Positions 7,801 through 15,359 are shown, counted from the stretch's first letter. The stretch is DNA of 18,331 nucleotides from CAZIHO01 sp964538875 (GCA_964538875.1 CAZIHO010000072.1:1-18331), one strand, 5' to 3'. Notes: generated by a model not told the origin, from the letters alone. A program made the numbers and translations.

Positions 7801-8682
7801 CAGGGCGACTTGAGTCAGTGCCAGATCCAGTTCCCAGCCCAGTTGGGCTTCCAGGTTGGTCAGCGTGGATTGCAGCCGTGCCTCCAGGGGCGGGGCCAGA
7901 TTCTGCTGGACTGCCAGGCGGGCGAGGTCCCCCTTGAGGCTGCCCTGCCCGGAGATACCGGGACCGTCCGGTAATTGATAGCGCCAATTCAGATCCAGAT
8001 CCATGGGCAGGGCCGGAGCCAATTCCACCACGCCCTTGATCTCGGCGCCGGCGCCCATGGCCTCCGCCTCCAGACGGGTGACTTCCATTCGCCGGCCCTG
8101 GGTGCGGGTGGCCAGTTCCAGCCGCTCGATCAGAATAGGCTCCGCGCTGCCCTGGGTGAAGCGGACATCCTTGACCGCCACCCGGTCGATTTGGATGTCC
8201 AGGGGCAGATCCAGCCCGGCGAAGGGCTGGGCCGGTTGGCTGGGCGGAGGCGCCGGCTCGCTGGCGGGCAGCTTGACCGCCACGCCCTGGACTTCCAACC
8301 GCTCTACCACCAAGCGCCCTTGCAACAGCGCGCTGGGCCACCAGTCAAAATCCAGGCTGTTCAGTGCAAACTCCAGGGGTCCATCCTGGTACTTGAGGCC
8401 CCGTACTGCCAGGGGCCCGGTGAGGCGTCCCTCCACCTGCTCCACCTGTAGGGTGCCGGGCAACAAGCCCTGGGCCAGGCTGACCAGCCAGGGCGCGCCG
8501 GATTGGCCGTGCAGTAGCCAGGTCAGACCACCGACGGCGCCGCCGGTCAACACCAGCAAGCCGGCCAGGATCCAGCGGGGCCAGCGCCGCCGCCGCCGGG
8601 GCGTTGACAGGCCAGCCGGTTGCTGGGCCGATTCAGGCGCTTCGGGAGCTTCGGGAGCTTCTGGAGATTCCAATTCTGCCAC
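4840..8682 (-). CDS. tamB: Translocation and assembly module inner-membrane subunit TamB
   Basis: This 1280-residue AsmA-like protein is close in length to E. coli TamB (about 1259). A short cytoplasmic N-terminus with an E-A-P repeat is followed by RRRRRW and one membrane segment (about 37-58). A very long periplasmic region of repeating beta structure comes next, with the conserved C-terminal DUF490/TamB domain in roughly the last 330 residues (GSLSIRDGTYRAYGQDL, then VSGSLRKPEMTLFS and YLLTGQAP). TamB spans the periplasm, partners TamA in assembling some outer-membrane proteins, and as an AsmA-like bridge is linked to phospholipid traffic. The start is GTG at 8682, one base after the tamA stop (TGA-G-GTG), so the genes are coupled. 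The protein ends LYTMER rather than in the aromatic residue common at beta-barrel ends. The frame is intact throughout. Confidence 0.94.
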   Translation of the reverse strand: MAELESPEAPEAPEAPESAQQPAGLSTPRRRRRWPRWILAGLLVLTGGAVGGLTWLLHGQSGAPWLVSLAQGLLPGTLQVEQVEGRLTGPLAVRGLKYQDGPLEFALNSLDFDWWPSALLQGRLVVERLEVQGVAVKLPASEPAPPPSQPAQPFAGLDLPLDIQIDRVAVKDVRFTQGSAEPILIERLELATRTQGRRMEVTRLEAEAMGAGAEIKGVVELAPALPMDLDLNWRYQLPDGPGISGQGSLKGDLARLAVQQNLAPPLEARLQSTLTNLEAQLGWELDLALTQVALAELAPGLPANLSGGLKGSGDLTQGNLEGSLALEHREFGRLVADLGAGFDANSLTARQLKLTLPGGGLIQGKAGLTLEDQAFTADLDWKNLRWPLKGEPLQAASPKGQFQVRGHTSNYQFELTSGVKVPKAPDLNIKADGHGDLTQVILKQLQVALPKGHLDASGEVAWAPQVRWQLKLNGEGLDPSIALPDLPGKLALKLDTQGQLAPAGVQAAVNLERLEGRLRDYPLKGSGRVKVAGNRIDLDQVSLVSGSSKLEAHGLVSEQSDLHWDLKADNLASLWPGLAGRLQGSGRLQGKLAAPRLEAKLQGSGLGYQEHKIGQLQADAEVALDQNGKLDVNLTAKDLSSAGKHWSRLALTSEGRRGAHQIKLALEGKDVPTARLGLDGGLEADGDWTGRVTELELAEPQAGRWRMDKAAQLTLGVNQLLVDSLCLTGQGRVCLSAKGNPAANWQASLQVQGLSDAQVKQFLPPNLKLTAKAGLEANFKGEAGGRISGSAVAEIPEGRLQFETGGKAQNLTFSGARLKAELAPKGGNLELAIPLAPIGEVQGNLSLPGMSLASLDPKRQRLQGRVRARVGDLGFLAGMVPAISQPKGRVEADFQLSGSLAAPGVSGKLELLDAALDVPEVGLKLREMLARIQADNLDRVRYEASVRSGEGTLKLDGETRLQAKQGFPTEVRIKGNNWTAADIPEARLLISPDLTFSHRSQGMELTGTLKVPSAKLKPRQLPQTAKSASSDLVVMKKGKPAPDQAKGPNLKARLRLILGDEVELDGFGLKGFLAGNLEVIDQPGRPVLGTGSLSIRDGTYRAYGQDLTIERGRVQFSESPVDNPGLDLRAVRKVDDITAGLRVSGSLRKPEMTLFSTPTMAQNAVLSYLLTGQAPSGSGAMGLAASAALSHVSGGGESFTDKIARWVGLDELRMETSGNMSGASMTTGSWLSPRLYVQYVNDLTNPDPKLRIRYSLTKKLQIQAESGRAQGLDVLYTMER
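8632..8667 (-). repeat. Short 9-base tandem repeat in the tamB 5' end
   Basis: Four 9-base units lie end to end: ttcaggcgc, ttcgggagc, ttcgggagc and ttctggaga on the plus strand, the middle two identical. On the coding strand they specify an S/A-P-E repeat in the cytoplasmic N-terminus. Gain or loss of a unit would keep the frame. Confidence 0.7.
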
Positions 8683-8683
8683 C

Positions 8684-10408
8684 TCAGAGATCCGGTCCTA
8701 TGATGAAATGGATGCGCCAGGAGTTTTCCTCGCTGCTGCTGCCGCCCGCCAGATCGAGGCGGATCGGTCCCACCGGGGATTGCCAGCGCACCCCCAGACC
8801 GATACCTTGGGCCAAGTCATTAGTGTAGTCCTGGTCGAAGGCGTTTCCTGCGTCATAAAAGGCGGCGACGCTCCAATGAGAGTCCAGGCGATGCTCCAAT
8901 TCCAGGCTGCCCACGGCCAAATGACGGCCGCCGATGACTTCACCGCTGTCGTCCCTGGGACCCAGGGTATCCAGAGCGAAACCCCGGATACTGTTGTCGC
9001 CGCCGGCATAGAAGCGCTTGGAGACCGGCACATCGTCCAGTTGTCCGGACAGACTGGTGCCCAGTTCCATGCGCCCCAACAGGCGCCATTCCTCGCCGAG
9101 GCCGAATATCGACTTGGTCTTGACCCGGGCCTGGAGAAAGCTGGAACTGGACAGCACAGGCTCGGCGGCTCCCAACACCTGATAGGACAGGCGATGACCC
9201 CGCAGGATGAAGCTCTTACCGTCCGAGGCCATATGGGTCCAGCCCGCTGAGGGAATCAAATGGTAATTGGTGCCCGGGTCGTCGGCGGTCTGCATGTCCT
9301 CGTACACATAGTCCAGTCCCAGGGTTCGCCGCCAATCCGTGACCAGTCCCTGCGCGGCGCTGAGGCCTAGGGATACGCGATTGCCGACCCGGGTATCGGT
9401 GTCCGCGTGCTCGGCGGACGCCACATAGGACAGGGTATCCAGGTAGGGCCGCTCCAAGGGCACCTTGTATTCATACTTGAGAATGCTTTGGGCCGGGGAC
9501 AGGCTGAGTTCCAGCAGCGCGTTATGGCCCTGGTCGCCAATCCGGCGCCGCTGCCAGTCCATGCTGACCCTGGGTCCCGCGTCCGTGGTAAAGCCGAGGC
9601 CATAGCGAAACAGGTTGGGCAAATTGGGCTCCAACAGGATGTCGATGGGCACTTGGTCCCCCTCCGCCTCCTGACGCAGGGGACGCACCTCCACCTGGCT
9701 GAAATACTCGCTATCCGCCAAGCGGGATTGCAGGCCGGTCAGCTTCTCCTGGGAATAGCGCTCGCCGGGCTTGAAGTCCGGGTAGCGGGCCAGAAACGCC
9801 GGGTCCATCACCTTTTGGCGCCAACGCAATTCACCGACCCGGTACAAGCGCCCGGTTTCTAGGGTCAAGCGGATGCTGGCGGCGTCCTGGTCCGGGTCCA
9901 CCTGGATTTCCGCCTCGCTGTATTTGGCGTCCAGATAGCCCTCCTCCACCGCCCGGGACAAGAAGTTGGACTTGGCCGCATCATAGGCCTGCTGATCCAG
10001 CGGATCGCCAACCTTGAACGGCAAGCCAGGCGCAAAGAGGGGATCCTTTTGACCCTCGCCCAGCACCTGAAAATTCACGCTGCGGAGTTTTACTGGGGTT
10101 CCAGGCTCGACCCGGTAGCGGGCGATGAATTGATCGGCCTGTTGCTCTAGGTCCGCTTCGATCTTGGGACGAAATAAGCCAAAGGGCTTCAGGGCCTCCC
10201 GGATCTGGTCCGGCGCCTGTTGGTGCAGGTAACGCACCCGGCTGCCGTCCAGGCCCGGACGTTGCCGTTCCTGCTCCAAACTGAGAAATAGCAAGACGTT
10301 CTTTTGTTGATCGCTGTCCAAGCCCTGGAATTCGATCTTGACCTCCACCGCCAGGGCGGCGGGCACCAGTCCCAGGTACAGGATCACTCCAAGCAATTTA
10401 TGGTTCAT
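8684..10408 (-). CDS. tamA: Translocation and assembly module outer-membrane subunit TamA
   Basis: This 574-residue Omp85-family protein is almost the same length as E. coli TamA (577). I chose the ATG at 10408 because it gives a signal peptide, MNHKLLGVILYLGLVPAALA with cleavage expected after ALA at residue 20. The open frame runs to 10561, but the extra 51 residues are not signal-like. POTRA domains occupy roughly residues 22-270 (GLFRPKIEADL, GLPFKVGDPLD, KPGERYSQEKL) and a 16-strand barrel fills the remainder. The barrel carries the diagnostic loop-6 motif GGDNSIRGF near residues 469-477 and a final strand WRIHFIIGPDL. TamA sits in the outer membrane and works with TamB, encoded one base downstream. 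The Shine-Dalgarno is weak. Confidence 0.95.
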   Translation of the reverse strand: MNHKLLGVILYLGLVPAALAVEVKIEFQGLDSDQQKNVLLFLSLEQERQRPGLDGSRVRYLHQQAPDQIREALKPFGLFRPKIEADLEQQADQFIARYRVEPGTPVKLRSVNFQVLGEGQKDPLFAPGLPFKVGDPLDQQAYDAAKSNFLSRAVEEGYLDAKYSEAEIQVDPDQDAASIRLTLETGRLYRVGELRWRQKVMDPAFLARYPDFKPGERYSQEKLTGLQSRLADSEYFSQVEVRPLRQEAEGDQVPIDILLEPNLPNLFRYGLGFTTDAGPRVSMDWQRRRIGDQGHNALLELSLSPAQSILKYEYKVPLERPYLDTLSYVASAEHADTDTRVGNRVSLGLSAAQGLVTDWRRTLGLDYVYEDMQTADDPGTNYHLIPSAGWTHMASDGKSFILRGHRLSYQVLGAAEPVLSSSSFLQARVKTKSIFGLGEEWRLLGRMELGTSLSGQLDDVPVSKRFYAGGDNSIRGFALDTLGPRDDSGEVIGGRHLAVGSLELEHRLDSHWSVAAFYDAGNAFDQDYTNDLAQGIGLGVRWQSPVGPIRLDLAGGSSSEENSWRIHFIIGPDL

Positions 10409-10575
10409 GGCCGAGTCGCCGCAGTTGGGTTTGAAATGCACCAGCCAACGAGGGCTTTGGCGAGTATTCTGGGAATAGCCACACCATCGGGGTACCGGCA
10501 GAATCGGCCGGCAGGGCTGCTTCCAGTGCTGGCGTCCAATGGAATCGGATCGCATTTTCACATCTGATTAGTTTT

Positions 10576-10595
10576 TCAAGCCGGGCCAGGCTTGA
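10576..10595 (-). promoter_or_regulatory. Hairpin in the PAP2-tamA intergenic region, possible tamA leader
   Basis: A perfect 7-bp stem (TCAAGCC/GGCTTGA, 6-base loop) lies in the 227-base gap between the PAP2 stop and tamA. There is no T run after it on the minus strand, which reads AAAAAC, so it is not a standard terminator. A TTGTCA element (10593-10598) overlaps its start and could be a -35 box, but no good -10 box follows at 17 bases. I see no gene in this gap. Confidence 0.3.
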
Positions 10596-10635
10596 CAATA
10601 GGGTGATTCCCTTCCTTGAGAATATTTTTTCGCGG

Positions 10636-11457
10636 CTAGCCAGACCCTGCTTGGGGCCGGTATTCCCAGGCCAGGAGGACCAAGAGGGCGGAACCGATCC
10701 AGGGCAGCGCGGGTGCCACCGAGGATAAGCCGGTCTCGGAACCTAACGCCAGGCGCAGGGGAAAGCTGGCTGCGATCAGCACCAGGGTCAGGTGCACCTT
10801 GGGTGCCAAGCCCTGGGTACGCCGCGCCGCCCAATGGACGCCGAAGCCCGCCGCCGCCAGACCTACCAGGGCGCCGGCGCAGACATCCAGGGGCCAATGC
10901 ACCCCCAACGCCACCCGGCTCAGTCCCGCCCCGGCCGCCAAGCCGATCAGGCCAAGCCGCCCAACCCAACCCCGCACCCAATAGAGCCCCACGCCGGTTA
11001 GCACGAAGGCCACCAGGGTATGCCCCGACGGAAAACTGTTCTTGACCAGCGCCGGTCCAAGCAGTTGAAAACTGCCCGCTGGCAATATGGCCGGTGGCCG
11101 GGGCGCGCCGATTCCGGATTTTATGGTCTGGGAAACCACCAGCCCCACCAGGCTGGCCGCCACCAGAGCCCAGAACAACCGGGGCCAGCGGCGGGAAGTG
11201 AGCGCCAGCACACCAACCGCCAGACGTTCATCCGCCAGCAGGGTCAGGGTTTCCCACAGCAGGGGCGGGTAAGCGCTGCTCCACTGATTGACCACCAGAA
11301 ACCCGGCCTGGTAGCCCCCCGCCCAGCCCAAGCCGGCGCCCAGCAGCAGCGCCACCAGAGCCACGCCCGCCAGCCAGGGGGTGGCGGACGGCGCCGTGGG
11401 ACCCGGCGCCCGGGCCAGATCCCGGCCCAGGGTCCCGTACCAGCCGGTGCCGGTCAT
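10636..11457 (-). CDS. PAP2-family membrane phosphatase
   Basis: The 273-residue polytopic inner-membrane protein has all three PAP2 signature motifs intact: K-x6-RP (Lys113 to Arg120-Pro121, KSGIGAPRP), PSGH (143-146) and SR-x5-H-x3-D (Ser180-Arg181, His187, Asp191). The two motif histidines act as nucleophile partner and acid in family members, with the active site on the periplasmic face. Likely substrates are undecaprenyl pyrophosphate/phosphate, lipid A phosphate or phosphatidylglycerol phosphate; the sequence does not decide. Its ATG overlaps the stop of the ArnT-like gene by four bases (ATGA), making it the third gene of a glycosylation operon. That favours a role in recycling or modifying the lipid carrier or acceptor (inference). 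The PgpB, LpxE, LpxF and LpxT types are all possible. Confidence 0.88.
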   Translation of the reverse strand: MTGTGWYGTLGRDLARAPGPTAPSATPWLAGVALVALLLGAGLGWAGGYQAGFLVVNQWSSAYPPLLWETLTLLADERLAVGVLALTSRRWPRLFWALVAASLVGLVVSQTIKSGIGAPRPPAILPAGSFQLLGPALVKNSFPSGHTLVAFVLTGVGLYWVRGWVGRLGLIGLAAGAGLSRVALGVHWPLDVCAGALVGLAAAGFGVHWAARRTQGLAPKVHLTLVLIAASFPLRLALGSETGLSSVAPALPWIGSALLVLLAWEYRPQAGSG

Positions 11458-13016
11458 GGACTGGCCCCGTCCACCCGCACCAGGAGAATACCGGCGCGCC
11501 GGTACAGGGTTTCCAGCCGCGCCTGGGGCAGACTGGCCGCCAGGGCGGCCAGACGGTCAGCCCGCAATAGGGCCACTTCGCCGGGCTTGGGGTCCCGCTT
11601 CGGTACCACCGCCTGGCGATAGACGCTAAAGCTGGGGAAATGCACCTGATAGAACACCGTGGGCAGGTCCAGTTGCCGGGCCAGCAGGCCGGCCTCCTTG
11701 ATGGGCCCCTGGTATAGCTCAAAAAAGGCTGGGCGGAAGGCGCCATTCAGGGCCCAGGTCACCAGCACGCCGGCCAGGCATAGGCCTTGCCAGCGGGGCA
11801 GGCGGGGCAGCAGGGCCACCAGCAGCACTGCGACCAGCGCCAGGCCCAGAATCAGAAAATAACTCCAGTCGAATACCGCCGGCGCCTCCGCCAACAGCTC
11901 CCGGACCCAGGGTTTGGCGACCTGGGGCGCCACCCATCCCACCAGACCCGGCAGCGCCAACAGCGCCGCCAGCATCAGGATGGGCGCCGGATAGGCCAGC
12001 CACCAGGCGGTGAGCCGTTCCCGGGCGCGGGCCATCAGAAGGACCGGCGGCACCAGACCATACAGCATGTAATGGGGTAACTGGGTATTGGAGAAGGAGA
12101 AAATCACCAGGACCACGCTGAACCAGATCCACAGATACCGGCCCAGGGGATCGCCCAGGTCGGTACGGACCTGGGGGAGCAGATTCAGAAACCAGCCGGT
12201 GAAAGGCAACAGGATCAGGGGTGCGGCCAGCAGATAGTAGTAGAGATGCCCGCCGTGCCCTTCCATGGTGTCGGTAAAGCGTCCCAGGTTGTGTTGGAAC
12301 AAAAACCCGGCATAAAACTGATAGTCCGGCTCCAGGGCCACCGCGATCAGCCAGGGCAGGGTCAAGGCCAGAAAGAGCAACCAGCCCCAGGGATCGAACA
12401 GGGCCCGGGCCCAGTCCCGGACCCGGCCCTGCCAAGTAAAGAACAGGCCGCTAATCAACAGGGGCAGCAGCAGCGCCACCGGCCCCTTGGTCAGGAGTCC
12501 CAGGGCCATCCACAGCCAGACCCGCACCACCAAGCGGCGGTTGGGCGTTTGGTAATAGCGGTAGATGTCCAGCAGGCTGAGGCACAGCAACAGATTCAAC
12601 AGGGCGTCGGCGGTGGCGGCGCGGGCATTGATGAGCACCATCAGGGAACAGGTCAGCAGCAGCGCCGCCACCGCCCCGCCGAGGGGATCCAGAAAACGGC
12701 GCCCGAACCGGTACAGAGCGGCCACCCACAGAGTCGCCGCCAGAGCCGAAGGCAGCCGCAACGCCAGTTCGTTAAAGCCGAGGGGCAGGGTTGCCAGGGC
12801 TTGCAGCCAGTAGATGAGGATGGGTTTGTCGTAGCGGGGCTGGCCGTTCAAATAGGTGGCGATGAAATTGCCCCGTTCGAACATTTCCCGGGTCGCCTCG
12901 CTGAAGGCACCCTCGTCCAGGTCGTAGAGGGGGCTATCCCCCAACTGCCAGAAGAACGCCAGCCAAACCAGCGGGAACAGCAGCCAGGGGGACCCCAGCC
13001 AGCGCTCAAGGGTCAT
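11454..13016 (-). CDS. ArnT-like (GT39/GT83) polyprenyl-phosphate-sugar transferase
   Basis: The 520-residue protein has about a dozen hydrophobic segments and a C-terminal soluble portion (about 415-520). Near the N-terminus the first periplasmic loop carries the Asp-Glu motif expected in this fold (YDLDEGAFSEATREM, D34-E35), followed by the RYDKPILIYWLQ segment typical of ArnT-like and PMT-like transferases. Such enzymes take a sugar from undecaprenyl-phosphate on the periplasmic side and attach it to lipid A, a glycan or a protein. The donor here is probably made by the GT2 enzyme encoded immediately upstream, with a four-base ATGA overlap. The rest of the 4-amino-arabinose set (arnA, arnB, arnD, arnE, arnF) is not present in the window, so the sugar should not be assumed to be aminoarabinose. 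Acceptor unknown. Confidence 0.88.
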   Translation of the reverse strand: MTLERWLGSPWLLFPLVWLAFFWQLGDSPLYDLDEGAFSEATREMFERGNFIATYLNGQPRYDKPILIYWLQALATLPLGFNELALRLPSALAATLWVAALYRFGRRFLDPLGGAVAALLLTCSLMVLINARAATADALLNLLLCLSLLDIYRYYQTPNRRLVVRVWLWMALGLLTKGPVALLLPLLISGLFFTWQGRVRDWARALFDPWGWLLFLALTLPWLIAVALEPDYQFYAGFLFQHNLGRFTDTMEGHGGHLYYYLLAAPLILLPFTGWFLNLLPQVRTDLGDPLGRYLWIWFSVVLVIFSFSNTQLPHYMLYGLVPPVLLMARARERLTAWWLAYPAPILMLAALLALPGLVGWVAPQVAKPWVRELLAEAPAVFDWSYFLILGLALVAVLLVALLPRLPRWQGLCLAGVLVTWALNGAFRPAFFELYQGPIKEAGLLARQLDLPTVFYQVHFPSFSVYRQAVVPKRDPKPGEVALLRADRLAALAASLPQARLETLYRRAGILLVRVDGASP

Positions 13017-14020
13017 GGCGCCGGCTGTTTCCAGCCCGCCTGGGCGGGGTCCTGCTGCCAGGCCACTGCGTGGACTTCCTTATCCAGGGACGCATACAGG
13101 GTGCGGCTCAGCATCTCCGCCAATACGCCGGTGGTCAGGAATTGAACGCCAGTGACCAGCATCAAAATGCCCACGAACAACATGGGCCGGGTACCGATTT
13201 TTTCCCCGAAACCATATTTGACCACCGTCAGCCAGGCCATGATGAGGACTCCTAATCCTCCTGCCGCCAAGCCGATGGAGCCGAAAAAGTGTCCGGGACG
13301 GGCCCGGTAGCGCAGGAAGAAAAATGCCGCCAACAGGTCTGGGATGACCCGGAAGGTGCGGGACAAGCCATACTTGGAGGTACCGAATTGGCGCGCCCGG
13401 TGGTTGACCCGGGTTTCGCCGATGCGGTTTGGCGCCGTCACGTTGGCGACCCATACCGGGATGAAGCGATGCATCTCCCCGTACAGGCTCACTTCCCGCA
13501 TCACCTCGCCCCGATACACCTTGAGGCTACAGCCGTAATCGTGCAGACGCAGGCCGGTCACCCGGCCGATCAAGCGGTTGGCGATCCGGGAGAATAATTT
13601 GCGCACCGATTCATCATGGCGGTCGTGGCGCCAGCCGGCCAGCAAATCCAGATCCCGTTCCCGGAGTTCCTGGACTAGGCGCGGGATGTCGGCCGGGTCA
13701 TTTTGCAGGTCTCCGTCCAGGGTGGCGATCACCTCGCCGCGGGCGGCGCTGATACCGGCCTGCATGGCAGCGGTTTGACCGAAATTGCGGCGCAGCAGAA
13801 TGACCCGCACATGGCTGCCGTAGCCGGGTGCCTGGTCCCGCAACGCCCGGCCGGTGCCGTCCCGGCTGCCGTCGTCCACGCAAATGAGTTCCCAGGGTCC
13901 GGAAAAGGCTGCCAGGCCCTCATGCACCCCCGCCAGCAGGGGGGCCACGTTTTCGACCTCGTTGTACAGGGGAATCACGATCGAAAGAGAGGGAGCCGGG
14001 GATTTAGTGACTGGGGACAT
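13013..14020 (-). CDS. GT2 polyprenyl-phosphate glycosyltransferase (ArnC/GtrB/DPM1-like)
   Basis: This is a 335-residue enzyme. The N-terminal GT-A domain begins SIVIPLYNEVENV and has the nucleotide-sugar motifs DDGSRDG (about 49-55) and DGDLQNDP (about 102-109), then QFGTSKYGLSRTFRV, typical of the ArnC/GtrB/DPM1 branch. Two hydrophobic segments near the C-terminus anchor it in the inner membrane. It should transfer a sugar from a nucleotide donor to undecaprenyl phosphate on the cytoplasmic face, supplying the ArnT-like transferase encoded next. I chose the ATG at 14020 because the domain starts shortly after it and a plausible promoter lies just upstream. The open frame extends to 14074 but has no better start. 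It is the first gene of the three-gene operon. Which sugar is used cannot be told. Confidence 0.9.
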   Translation of the reverse strand: MSPVTKSPAPSLSIVIPLYNEVENVAPLLAGVHEGLAAFSGPWELICVDDGSRDGTGRALRDQAPGYGSHVRVILLRRNFGQTAAMQAGISAARGEVIATLDGDLQNDPADIPRLVQELRERDLDLLAGWRHDRHDESVRKLFSRIANRLIGRVTGLRLHDYGCSLKVYRGEVMREVSLYGEMHRFIPVWVANVTAPNRIGETRVNHRARQFGTSKYGLSRTFRVIPDLLAAFFFLRYRARPGHFFGSIGLAAGGLGVLIMAWLTVVKYGFGEKIGTRPMLFVGILMLVTGVQFLTTGVLAEMLSRTLYASLDKEVHAVAWQQDPAQAGWKQPAP

Positions 14021-14045
14021 GGGGGCGGACCAGGGTAAAAGGCGG

Positions 14046-14074
14046 ATGTTAAACCATGATCCCACCGCTCCCAA
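14046..14074 (-). promoter_or_regulatory. Candidate sigma70 promoter of the GT2-ArnT-PAP2 operon
   Basis: On the minus strand TTGGGA (14069-14074), a 17-base spacer and TAACAT (14046-14051) match four of six positions in each consensus box. Transcription would start near 14039, giving a leader of about 20 bases before ATG 14020. The match is moderate and could arise by chance. Confidence 0.35.
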
Positions 14075-14107
14075 GGCGAGGCTCCGCCCCCGTTTCTGGC
14101 TGCTGGC

Positions 14108-14136
14108 TTGGCGTCATCGCGCCGGGGCGCGAGAAT
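14108..14136 (+). promoter_or_regulatory. Candidate sigma70 promoter of the lytic transglycosylase
   Basis: On the plus strand TTGGCG (14108-14113), a 17-base spacer and GAGAAT (14131-14136) each match four of six consensus positions. The spacer contains a GC-rich inverted repeat (TCGCGC-CGGG-GCGCGA, extending two bases into the -10 box). A GGAG Shine-Dalgarno at 14155-14158 lies seven bases before the ATG. The element is back-to-back with the candidate promoter of the GT2 operon, about 34 bases apart. Confidence 0.35.
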
Positions 14137-14165
14137 GGGGGATTCCCCCTGCCCGGAGCAACCCC

Positions 14166-15350
14166 ATGCACATTCGATCCCTTGCCTATCTAGTCGGACT
14201 TGCGGTCGCCGCCCCGGCCCAGGCGGACGACTTTGATAGCTGTCTCGGACGCCTGCGCGGGGAATTCGCCGCCAAGGGGATCAGCGGCGCCACCTTCGAC
14301 CGCCACACCCAGGGCCTACAACCGGATACCGGGGTGCTGGAGCTGATGGATGCCCAGCCCGAGTTCAAACAACCGATTTGGGATTACTTGGCGGGTTTGG
14401 TGGATGAGGAACGCATCGCCGACGGCCACGCTGGACTGCGCCAATGGGCCAGTGTTCTAGGCGACGCGGAGCGCCGCTTCGGTGTCGATCCGGCCACCGT
14501 CGTGGCGGTCTGGGGCGTCGAAAGCGATTTCGGCAAGACCCTGGGCAAGCGCCCCCTGGTCACCTCCCTCGCCACCCTGTCCTGCATGGGCCGGCGGCAA
14601 GGCTATTTCCAAGAAGAATTCGCCGCCACCCTGCGCTTGCTCCAGGACGGGGATGTCAACCCGGCCCACCTAGTGGGTTCCTGGGCCGGCGCCTTCGGCC
14701 ATACCCAGTTCATGCCGTCCACCTATCGGCGCATCGCCGTGGACATGGACGGCGACGGCCGCCGGGATTTGGTGGACAGCATTCCGGACGCCCTGGGCTC
14801 CACGGCCAACTATCTGCATAAATCCGGCTGGCAACGGGGCGAACCCTGGGGCTACGAGGTGCGGGTGCCTGCCGGGCTGGACACCAGCCTGGCTGGCCGG
14901 ACCAAGAAACGGCCCCTGTCGGACTGGGTCAGACGGGGCATCACCCGGGTCGATGGCCACCCCCTGGAGGGTGCCAAGACCTCAGCAGCCCTGCTACTAC
15001 CGGCGGGTGCGGAAGGTCCCGGCTTTTTGGTGTTCCGGAATTTTGATGCCATTTATTCGTACAACGCGGCGGAAAGTTACGCCCTGGCCATCGCGCACCT
15101 GTCGGACCGGCTGCGGGGCGGCGGCCCCTTCGTCACGCCCTGGCCCACGCCGGACCCAGGACTGTCCCGGGCCGAGCGGCGGGAACTGCAAACTCGCCTA
15201 GTGGAACGGGGCTATCAGATCGGCAACGTGGACGGCATCATCGGCGCCAATACCCGGGAGGCGTTGCTGGACGTGCAGAGGAAACAGGGCTTGCCGGCGG
15301 ATGGACGCGCCGGCCGCCGCATCCTGGAGGCGCTGCGGGGCAAGCCATAA
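14166..15350 (+). CDS. Secreted lytic murein transglycosylase, MltB-like, with peptidoglycan-binding domain
   Basis: The 394-residue protein cleaves the MurNAc-GlcNAc bond of peptidoglycan to form 1,6-anhydro ends in the periplasm. The ATG at 14166 gives a signal peptide (MHIRSLAYLVGLAVAAPAQA, cleavage after AQA at residue 20) and is preceded by GGAG seven bases away. The open frame runs back to 13854, but that part overlaps the GT2 gene. The SLT_2 catalytic domain spans about 24-320 with the catalytic Glu119 in VWGVESDFG, then GAFGHTQFMPSTY (175-187) and an aspartate-rich VDMDGDGRRD stretch. A C-terminal PG_binding_1 domain (about 330-390, GNVDGIIGANTREALLDVQ) is complete. There is no lipobox, so unlike E. 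coli MltB it should be soluble. This architecture fits my memory of TIGR02283 (MltB_2). It is the only plus-strand protein gene. Confidence 0.92.
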   Translation: MHIRSLAYLVGLAVAAPAQADDFDSCLGRLRGEFAAKGISGATFDRHTQGLQPDTGVLELMDAQPEFKQPIWDYLAGLVDEERIADGHAGLRQWASVLGDAERRFGVDPATVVAVWGVESDFGKTLGKRPLVTSLATLSCMGRRQGYFQEEFAATLRLLQDGDVNPAHLVGSWAGAFGHTQFMPSTYRRIAVDMDGDGRRDLVDSIPDALGSTANYLHKSGWQRGEPWGYEVRVPAGLDTSLAGRTKKRPLSDWVRRGITRVDGHPLEGAKTSAALLLPAGAEGPGFLVFRNFDAIYSYNAAESYALAIAHLSDRLRGGGPFVTPWPTPDPGLSRAERRELQTRLVERGYQIGNVDGIIGANTREALLDVQRKQGLPADGRAGRRILEALRGKP

Positions 15351-15359
15351 GCATTGGGA

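Noticed and set aside
7442..8341. Minus-strand 299-codon open frame inside tamB in another frame
   Set aside because: It is fully nested in tamB and Gly/Pro/Arg-rich; the tamB frame has continuous AsmA-like structure.
8003..9250. Long plus-strand open frame of 415 codons antisense to tamB and tamA
   Set aside because: It spans two well-supported genes on the other strand, has a low-complexity composition that matches no known fold, and owes its openness to GC-rich codon bias.
12246..13145. Plus-strand 299-codon open frame antisense to the ArnT-like gene
   Set aside because: It is extremely Gln/Arg/Pro-rich, the mirror of Leu/Ala-rich membrane codons, and has no domain-like sequence.
13854..14165. 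Upstream extension of the transglycosylase frame
   Set aside because: It overlaps the GT2 gene, while ATG 14166 has both a signal peptide and a Shine-Dalgarno.
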